In this document: positions 57,152 through 64,000 of the stretch, piece after piece
How the letters are laid out: each line of letters starts with the position of its first letter
Numbering within the stretch: position 1 is the first letter of the stretch
Origin: RBG-16-66-20 sp040752005
GTDB lineage: Bacteria; Pseudomonadota; Gammaproteobacteria; Burkholderiales; SG8-39
Assembly (NCBI GenBank): GCA_040752005.1
Contig: JBFMFX010000005.1
Location: 62,001 to 126,000 of the forward strand
DNA length: 64,000 nt
Direction of reading: 5' to 3'
The notes under the pieces: model-generated
Database searches by the model: none
Told to the model about the DNA's origin: nothing
The model's input: the letters and a program-made list of their open reading frames with translations, nothing else
Program-made: the position numbers and the translations under genes

Positions 57152-58252
57152 ATGTCCGGCAACACCTTCGGCACGCTTTTCTGCGTCACCTCGTTCGGCG
57201 AATCGCACGGTCCGGCCTACGGCGGCGTCGTGGACGGCTGCCCACCGGGTCTGGAGCTTTCGGCCGCCGACATCCAGAAGGAACTGGACCGCCGCAAGCC
57301 GGGCGGCTCCCGCCACGTCACCCAGCGGCGCGAATCCGACACGGTCGAGATCCTCTCGGGGGTGTACGAAGGACGGACCACCGGCACCGCGATCGGGTTC
57401 CTCATCCGCAACGAGGACGCGCGCTCGAAGGACTACGCGGCGATCGCCGACCGGTTCCGCCCGGGGCACGCCGACTTCACCTACACGCAGAAGTACGGCC
57501 TGCGCGACCCGCGCGGAGGCGGTCGCGCCTCGGCCCGCGAGACGGCGGTGCGCGTCGCCGCCGGCGCGATCGCGAAGAAGTGGCTCGCCGAGCGCTTTGG
57601 GGTGCGGGTGCGCGGCTATCTCGCGCAGCTCGGCCCGCGGCCGATCGAGTTCGTGTCCTGGGAGGAGGTCGAGGGGAACCCGTTCTTCGCCCCGAACGCG
57701 GCGATCGTTCCGGAGCTGGAACGGTTCATGGACGAGCTGCGCGAGGCGGGCGACTCGTGCGGGGCGCGGGTCAACGTGGTCGCGAGCGGCGTGCCGGCCG
57801 GCTGGGGCGAGCCGGTCTACGGGCGGCTGGATGCCGACATCGCCGCCGCGATGATGTCCATCAACGCGGTGAAAGGCGTCGAGATCGGCGCCGGCTTCGC
57901 CGCGGTGGCGCAGAAAGGCAGCGAGCACGGCGACGAGATGACGCCGCAGGGGTTTCTGTCGAACAACAACGGCGGCGTGCTGGGCGGAATCTCCACCGGT
58001 CAGGACATCACCGTGTCCATCGCGCTCAAGCCGACCTCCAGCATCCGCATTCCCCGGCGCACCATCAACGTGCGCGGCGAGGCGGTGACGGTGGCGACCG
58101 CCGGCCGCCACGACCCCTGTGTCGGCATCCGCGCGACGCCGATTGCCGAGGCGATGCTCGCCTGCGTGCTGATGGACCATGCGCTGCGCCATCGCGCGCA
58201 GTGCGGCGACGTCGTGCCGCCGGTGCGTTTTCGCCCGGCGCCGATCGGCTAG
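57152..58252 (+). CDS. aroC: Chorismate synthase
   Basis: A 366-residue enzyme that turns 5-enolpyruvylshikimate-3-phosphate into chorismate, using reduced FMN. Signatures: GESHGPAYGGVVDGCPPGLEL, RGGGRASARETAVRVAAGA, INAVKGVEIGAGF, NNNGGVLGGISTGQDI. Length and motifs are normal. ATG at 57152 chosen as the family start (MSGNTFG). Precedes hfq by 60 bp on the same strand. Confidence 0.97.
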   Translation: MSGNTFGTLFCVTSFGESHGPAYGGVVDGCPPGLELSAADIQKELDRRKPGGSRHVTQRRESDTVEILSGVYEGRTTGTAIGFLIRNEDARSKDYAAIADRFRPGHADFTYTQKYGLRDPRGGGRASARETAVRVAAGAIAKKWLAERFGVRVRGYLAQLGPRPIEFVSWEEVEGNPFFAPNAAIVPELERFMDELREAGDSCGARVNVVASGVPAGWGEPVYGRLDADIAAAMMSINAVKGVEIGAGFAAVAQKGSEHGDEMTPQGFLSNNNGGVLGGISTGQDITVSIALKPTSSIRIPRRTINVRGEAVTVATAGRHDPCVGIRATPIAEAMLACVLMDHALRHRAQCGDVVPPVRFRPAPIG

Positions 58253-58312
58253 GAAAACCCTTGGGAATCAATTACAGTAGCGGCACAAACCTCGAGGACA
58301 AGAGGTAACAAC

Positions 58313-58529
58313 ATGAGCACCAAGGGGCAGCTGCTGCAAGACCCGTTCCTGAACACCCTGCGCAAGGAACACGTCCCGGTTTCCATCTATCTCGTGAACG
58401 GCATCAAGCTCCAGGGGCAGATCGAGTCCTTCGACCAGTACGTCGTGCTGCTGAAGAATTCTGTCACCCAGATGGTGTACAAGCACGCCATCTCGACCGT
58501 CGTGCCGTCGCGGCCGATCAGTCTGAACG

Positions 58530-58543
<14 letters not shown>
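58313..58543 (+). CDS. hfq: RNA chaperone Hfq
   Basis: A 76-residue Sm-like hexameric RNA chaperone that pairs small RNAs with mRNAs. MSTKGQLLQDPFLNTLRKEHV, then Sm1 VSIYLVNGIKLQGQIESFDQYVVLL in parts, and Sm2 YKHAISTVVPSRPI. The short C-terminal tail is normal for betaproteobacteria. GAGG precedes the ATG. It opens the conserved hfq-hflX-hflK-hflC operon and overlaps hflX by 14 nt. Confidence 0.97.
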
Positions 58544-59708
<1,165 letters not shown>

Positions 59709-59718
59709 CGGCCTTCCT

Positions 59719-60933
59719 ATGTCGTTGAACGACCCCGGCTGGGGGCGCGGCGGCGGATCCCGCGGACCGGGCGGCGGCAACCAGGGGCCGCCCGATCTGG
59801 ACGAGCTGTGGCGCAATTTCAACCGGCGCCTGCAGGAGCTGTTCGGCCGGCGCGGGCGCGCCGGGCCGTCCGAGCCAGGACCGCGCATTCCGAGCCCGGC
59901 AAGCCTGGGGCGCGGGGCGGGCCTGATCGCCGGCGCGATCGCTGCGCTCTGGCTGGCGAGCGGCTTCTACATCGTGGTCGAGGGCCAGCGCGGCGTCGTG
60001 CTCACCTTCGGCAAGTTCGCCGAGGAGACGGGCCCCGGCCTGCGCTGGCGGCTGCCGTGGCCGATCCAGTCGCACGAGATCGTCAATCTCGCGCAGGTGC
60101 GCTCGGTCGAGGTCGGCTACCGCGGCAACATCAAGACCAAGGTGCCGAAGGAGTCGCTGATGCTCACCGACGACGAGAACATCGTGGACGTGCAGATCGC
60201 GGTGCAGTACGTCGTCAAGGACGCAAAGGACTATCTCTTCAACGTGCGCCGGCCGGACGAGAGCGTATTGCAGGCGGCGGAAACCGCGTTGCGCGAGGTG
60301 GTCGGCAAGAGCAAGATGGATTTCGTGCTCAACCAGGGCCAGCGGATCGCCGATGACGCCACCCCGCTGATGCAGGAGATCCTCGACCGCTACAAGACCG
60401 GGATCCTGGTGAGCAAGGTGAACATGCAGAACGCCCAGCCGCCCGAGCAGGTGCAGGCGGCGTTCGACGACGCGCAGAAAGCCGGGCAGGACCGCGAGCG
60501 GCTGAAGAACGAAGGCGAGGCGTACTTCAATGACGTGGTGCCGAAGGCGCGCGGGGTGGCGCAGCGGCTGCTGCTGGAAGCCGAGGGCTATCGCGCGCGC
60601 TCGATCGCCACCGCCGAGGGCGACGCGGCGCGCTTTCGCCAGGTGCTGGCGGAGTACGCCAAGGCCCCGGGCGTGACGCGCGAGCGCATCTACATCGAGA
60701 CGATGCAGCAGATCCTGTCCTCAACCTCGAAGATCATGATGGACTACAGGGGCGGCGGCAATCTCCTCTACCTGCCGCTCGACAAGTTGCTGCAGCAGGG
60801 CGCGGCGCCGGTGGACAACCTCGCGCCGCAGGCGGTGCCGCCGCCGCCGAGCACCGGCACGCAGCCGGCGGTGCCCGAGGCCGGGCCGCGTTCGCGCGAG
60901 TCGCTGCGCGGGCGCGAGCGCGGGGAACGATGA
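59719..60933 (+). CDS. hflK: FtsH protease modulator HflK
   Basis: A 404-residue inner-membrane protein with one transmembrane helix (LIAGAIAALWLASGFYIVV, residues about 73-91) after a Gly-rich cytoplasmic start, then the SPFH/prohibitin domain (GPGLRWRLPWPIQSHEIVN, YLFNVRRPDESVLQAAETAL, GQDRERLKNEGEAYFNDVVP). Forms the HflKC cage around FtsH. It is 10 bp after hflX and 16 bp before hflC. Confidence 0.96.
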   Translation: MSLNDPGWGRGGGSRGPGGGNQGPPDLDELWRNFNRRLQELFGRRGRAGPSEPGPRIPSPASLGRGAGLIAGAIAALWLASGFYIVVEGQRGVVLTFGKFAEETGPGLRWRLPWPIQSHEIVNLAQVRSVEVGYRGNIKTKVPKESLMLTDDENIVDVQIAVQYVVKDAKDYLFNVRRPDESVLQAAETALREVVGKSKMDFVLNQGQRIADDATPLMQEILDRYKTGILVSKVNMQNAQPPEQVQAAFDDAQKAGQDRERLKNEGEAYFNDVVPKARGVAQRLLLEAEGYRARSIATAEGDAARFRQVLAEYAKAPGVTRERIYIETMQQILSSTSKIMMDYRGGGNLLYLPLDKLLQQGAAPVDNLAPQAVPPPPSTGTQPAVPEAGPRSRESLRGRERGER

Positions 60934-60949
60934 GCGGCGGGATGCGCGC

Positions 60950-61831
60950 ATGAGAACGCTCGGTCCGATCGTCGCGGTCGCGGCCGCGGCTGCGCTGCTC
61001 GCGGGCGCGACGATGTTCACCGTGGACCAGCGCCAGGCGGCGATCGTGTTCCAGTTCGGCGAGGTGCGGGACGTCGTGACGCGGCCCGGGCTGCACTTCA
61101 AGCTGCCGCTGGTGCAGAACGTGCGCTACCTGGACACTCGCATCCTCACGCTCGACGATCCGGAGCCGCAGCGCTTCATCACCTCCGAGAACAAGCCGGT
61201 GCTGGTGGACGCGTTCGTCAAGTGGCGCATTGCCGATCCACGCACCTACTACATCGCGGTGGGCGACGAGCGCGGCGCGGGCAACCGCATCACACAGACC
61301 GTGAACGGGCTGCTGCGCGAGGAGTTCGGCAGGCGCACGGTGCACGACGTGGTCTCCGGCGAGCGCGACGACGTAATGCGCCGGGTGCGCGAGCGCGTCG
61401 GCGAGGACGCGAAAAAGATCGGCGTCGAGATCGTGGACGTGAGGCTGAAGCGCGTGGACCTGCCGCAGGAGGTGAGCGCCGACGTCTACCGGCGCATGGA
61501 GTCGGAGCGCAAGCGCGTCGCCGCGGAGCTGCGCTCGACCGGCGCGGCCGAGGCCGAGAAAATCCGCGCCGAGGCCGAAAAGCAGCGCGAGGTGATCCTC
61601 GCCGAGGCCTACCGCGAGGCGCAGCGCATCCGCGGCGAGGGCGATGCCAAGGCGGCGGCGATCTACGCCGCGGCGTTCTCGCAGAACCCGGAGTTCTACG
61701 CCTTCTTCCGCTCGATGGAGGCTTACCGCAGCGCGTTCCGCGGGCGCAACGACCTGCTGCTGCTCGAGCCCAATTCGGACTTCTTCCGCTACCTCAAGGA
61801 CGCCACCGGCCGCGCGGGCGGGAAGAAGTAG
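60950..61831 (+). CDS. hflC: FtsH protease modulator HflC
   Basis: A 293-residue partner of HflK: N-terminal membrane helix (IVAVAAAAALLAGATMF), SPFH domain (QAAIVFQFGEVRDVVTRPGLHFKLP), and the coiled-coil part KQREVILAEAYREAQRIRGEGDAKA, ending with YAFFRSMEAYRSAF. ATG at 60950 follows GGGATG-type purines. Co-transcribed with hflK. Confidence 0.96.
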   Translation: MRTLGPIVAVAAAAALLAGATMFTVDQRQAAIVFQFGEVRDVVTRPGLHFKLPLVQNVRYLDTRILTLDDPEPQRFITSENKPVLVDAFVKWRIADPRTYYIAVGDERGAGNRITQTVNGLLREEFGRRTVHDVVSGERDDVMRRVRERVGEDAKKIGVEIVDVRLKRVDLPQEVSADVYRRMESERKRVAAELRSTGAAEAEKIRAEAEKQREVILAEAYREAQRIRGEGDAKAAAIYAAAFSQNPEFYAFFRSMEAYRSAFRGRNDLLLLEPNSDFFRYLKDATGRAGGKK

Positions 61832-61837
61832 GACCCG

Positions 61838-62029
61838 ATGGCTGCGGCGCTCGTCACTGCCATTGCGCTCGTGCTGATCATCGAAGGCGTGCTGCCGTTC
61901 CTCGCGCCGGCGCTGTGGCGCGAGGCCTTTCGCCGCATCCTGCAGCTTTCCGACGGGCAGATCCGCTTCTTCGGCCTGACCTCGATGCTGCTCGGCCTGA
62001 TGCTGCTCATCGCCTCGAACTGGTTCTGA
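61838..62029 (+). CDS. DUF2065 (YjeT-like) small membrane protein
   Basis: A 63-residue inner-membrane protein with two helices (LVTAIALVLIIEGVLPFLAPALW and FFGLTSMLLGLMLLIASNWF) around LSDGQIRF. The family is always found after hflC and of unknown function, possibly tied to HflKC-FtsH. Stop overlaps hisZ by one base (TGATG). Confidence 0.9.
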   Translation: MAAALVTAIALVLIIEGVLPFLAPALWREAFRRILQLSDGQIRFFGLTSMLLGLMLLIASNWF

Positions 62030-63003
62030 TGCGCTGGGTGCTGCCCGAACATATCGAGGACGTGCTGCCGGCCGAGGCCGCGAGGATCGAGGCGCTGCGC
62101 CGCGCGATCCTGGACCTTTTCGCGCGCCGCGGCTACGAGCTGGTCATGCCGCCGCTCCTGGAGTACCTCGAGTCGCTGCTCACCGGCACCGGCCACGACC
62201 TCGAGCTGCGCACCTTCAAGGTGGTGGACCAGCTCTCGGGCCGCATGATGGGCCTGCGCGCCGACATCACGCCGCAGGTGGCGCGCATTGACGCACATCT
62301 GCTCAACCGGCGCGGCGTGACGCGCCTGTGCTACTGCGGCAGCGTGCTGCACACGCGGCCGGCGACGCCGACGGCGACGCGCGAGCCGCTGCAGATCGGC
62401 GCCGAGATCTACGGCCAGGCCGGGGTCGGCGCCGACCTGGAGATCCAGCAGCTCCTCATCCGCGCGCTCGCCCTGGCGAAAGTGAAGGGCGCGCGCATGG
62501 ACATCGGCCACGTCGCCGTGTTCCGCGCGATCGTGCGCGCGGGCGGCATCGCCGGCGAGCGCGAGGTGGAACTGTTCGAAGCGCTGCAGAAGAAGGACGT
62601 GCCGCTGCTGCGCGAGCTCACCAACGGACTCGACCACCGCACGCGCCAGGCGCTGCTGCTGCTGCCGGAGCTGTACGGCGACGCGCGGGTGCTGGCGCTC
62701 GCCGCGCGACGGCTGCCGCCGCTGCCCGCGCTCAAGCGCGCGCTCGCGACGCTGCGCGCGCTGGCGCGCGCCTGCACCATCCCGGCGAGCTTCGACCTCG
62801 CCGAGCTGCGCGGCTACCACTACCATTCGGGCGTGGTGTTCGATGCCTACTGCGACGGCGTGCCCGGGCCGATCGCCCGCGGCGGGCGCTATGACGATGT
62901 CGGGCGCGCCTTCGGGCGCGCCCGGCCGGCGACCGGGTTCTCGATAGACCTGCGCGAACTGGCCGCCGTCACCCGGATCCGGCCGTGGGGAGCGAGACGA
63001 TGA
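62029..63003 (+). CDS. hisZ: ATP phosphoribosyltransferase regulatory subunit, shortened
   Basis: A 324-residue HisRS-like regulator of the short-form HisG. Motifs: VLPEHIEDVLPAEAARIEAL, LRTFKVVDQLSGRMMGLRADITPQVARID (motif 2-like), CYCGSVLHT, and a final DVGRAFGRARPATGFSIDLREL. Usual length is about 385 residues; the sequence ends after RIRPWGARR, so about 60 C-terminal residues are missing. The core aaRS-like domain is complete, and the gene overlaps purA by 4 nt, so it may still work. Confidence 0.88.
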   Translation: MRWVLPEHIEDVLPAEAARIEALRRAILDLFARRGYELVMPPLLEYLESLLTGTGHDLELRTFKVVDQLSGRMMGLRADITPQVARIDAHLLNRRGVTRLCYCGSVLHTRPATPTATREPLQIGAEIYGQAGVGADLEIQQLLIRALALAKVKGARMDIGHVAVFRAIVRAGGIAGEREVELFEALQKKDVPLLRELTNGLDHRTRQALLLLPELYGDARVLALAARRLPPLPALKRALATLRALARACTIPASFDLAELRGYHYHSGVVFDAYCDGVPGPIARGGRYDDVGRAFGRARPATGFSIDLRELAAVTRIRPWGARR

Positions 63004-64000
63004 GCGGTGCGGCGCGCAACGTCGTCGTCGTCGGCACTCAGTGGGGCGATGAGGGCAAGGGCAAGATCGTGGACTGGCTCACCGACCGCGCGCAGGGCGT
63101 GGTGCGCTTCCAGGGCGGGCACAACGCCGGGCACACGCTGGTGATCGGGGGAAGGAAAACCGTGCTGCACCTCATTCCCTCGGGCATCCTGCGCGAGGGC
63201 GTCGAGTGCTACATCGGCAACGGCGTCGTGCTCTCGCCGCAGGCGCTGGTCGCGGAGATGGACGAGCTGGAGGCCGCGGGCGTGTGCGTCGCCGGCCGGC
63301 TGCGCATCTCGGAAGCCTGTCCCCTCATCCTCGAATACCATGTGCGCCTGGACCTGGCGCGCGAGCGCGAGAAGAAAATCGGCACCACCGGCCGCGGCAT
63401 CGGTCCCGCTTACGAAGACAAGGTCGCGCGCCGCGCGATCCGGCTGCAGGACCTGTTCAAACCCGAGCGCTTCGCGGACAAGCTGCGCGAGCGGCTCGAC
63501 TTCCACAACTTCGTCCTCACGAAGTACTACGGGCAGCCGGCGGTGGACTACGCCAGGACGCTGCAGGAGGCGCTCGCGCTCGCGCCGCGCCTCGCGCCCC
63601 TGGTCGCCGACGTGCCGCGCGCGCTGTATGAAGCGAACCGCGCCGGCAAGAACCTGCTGTTCGAGGGCGCGCAAGGCTCGCTCCTCGACATTGACCACGG
63701 CACCTATCCGTTCGTCACTTCGTCCAACTGCGTCGCCGGGGCCGCGGCCGCGGGCGCCGGCATCGGGCCGCAGCACCTGCACTACGTGCTTGGTATCACC
63801 AAGGCCTACAGCACGCGCGTGGGCGAAGGGCCGTTTCCGACCGAGCTATCGGACGGCGTCGGCGAGCGGCTGCGCCAGCGCGGCCAGGAGTTCGGCGCCA
63901 CCACCGGCCGGCCGCGGCGCACAGGCTGGTTCGACGCCGCCGCGCTCAAGCGCTCGATTCAATTGAACGGCGTGTGCGGCTTGTGTATCACCAAGCTCGA
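63000..64000 (+). CDS. purA: Adenylosuccinate synthetase (cut by window edge)
   Basis: The first 333 residues of PurA, which makes adenylosuccinate from IMP, aspartate and GTP. Motifs: VVVVGTQWGDEGKGKIVDWL (GTP loop), GGHNAGHTLV, IGTTGRGIGPAYEDK, LFEGAQGSLLDIDHGTYPFVTSSN, and GATTGRPRRTGWFD. The frame runs off base 64000. ATG at 63000 overlaps the hisZ stop by 4 nt. Confidence 0.97.
   Translation, partial: MSGAARNVVVVGTQWGDEGKGKIVDWLTDRAQGVVRFQGGHNAGHTLVIGGRKTVLHLIPSGILREGVECYIGNGVVLSPQALVAEMDELEAAGVCVAGRLRISEACPLILEYHVRLDLAREREKKIGTTGRGIGPAYEDKVARRAIRLQDLFKPERFADKLRERLDFHNFVLTKYYGQPAVDYARTLQEALALAPRLAPLVADVPRALYEANRAGKNLLFEGAQGSLLDIDHGTYPFVTSSNCVAGAAAAGAGIGPQHLHYVLGITKAYSTRVGEGPFPTELSDGVGERLRQRGQEFGATTGRPRRTGWFDAAALKRSIQLNGVCGLCITKL

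Overview
The window is a very GC-rich (roughly 70 %) stretch of a betaproteobacterial chromosome, most likely Burkholderiales or a close relative. The evidence is the order hfq-hflX-hflK-hflC-DUF2065-hisZ-purA at the right end, rho next to trxA at the left end, an AddAB-like nuclease pair, a PA2779-family protein, and above all many orphan Bug/TctC periplasmic receptors, a hallmark of that order. No rRNA, tRNA, CRISPR array, transposase or phage gene was seen.

Left part (1-15.8 kb) is mainly housekeeping: rho (cut by the window edge), trxA, a 7Fe ferredoxin, an AddB-like and an AddA-like recombination protein flanking an antisense peroxiredoxin, then a heat-shock cluster (cbpM, cbpA, and two divergent small heat-shock proteins) with two back-to-back sigma32-type promoters. 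A pirin, a decayed MFS gene, dtd, a LysR helix-turn-helix-only protein, a group of stem-loops, an M81 (MlrC-like) peptidase, a PA2779-like protein and the first Bug receptor follow.

Middle part (15.8-48.3 kb) is accessory and catabolic: a lone molybdenum hydroxylase large subunit, several short-chain dehydrogenases, a five-gene minus-strand operon (18.9-22.7 kb), a Bug/hydroxyacid dehydrogenase/EamA/histidine phosphatase operon, a fused membrane spermidine synthase, an SrkA-like kinase, an orphan MlaF-like ATPase, MsrB, a LysR-controlled DoxX-GST-DODA operon, and a four-gene operon (ThDP enzyme, Bug receptor, MmgE/PrpD, TcuA-like dehydrogenase) divergent from an amidohydrolase. Six intact Bug receptors and one fragment lie here or just to the left of it, without any TctA/TctB membrane partner. 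Scars of gene loss are frequent: a UroD-like gene fused out of frame to a Bug C-terminus, an SDR with an internal in-frame deletion, an MFS N-terminal fragment, a GNAT C-terminal fragment, and two copies of a long palindrome, one of which forms the 3' end of the MlaF-like gene.

Right part (48.3-64 kb) holds an M1 aminopeptidase, a mercuric-reductase-like flavoprotein, a sulfatase, an SDR, a CBS-domain protein, a TAT-type amidohydrolase that seems to start at CTG, a small lipoprotein, aroC, and then the conserved hfq to purA operon, in which HisZ lacks its usual C-terminal end. Across the window at least eight genes have a -10-like hexamer only 6-9 nt before the start codon and no Shine-Dalgarno, suggesting common leaderless transcripts.
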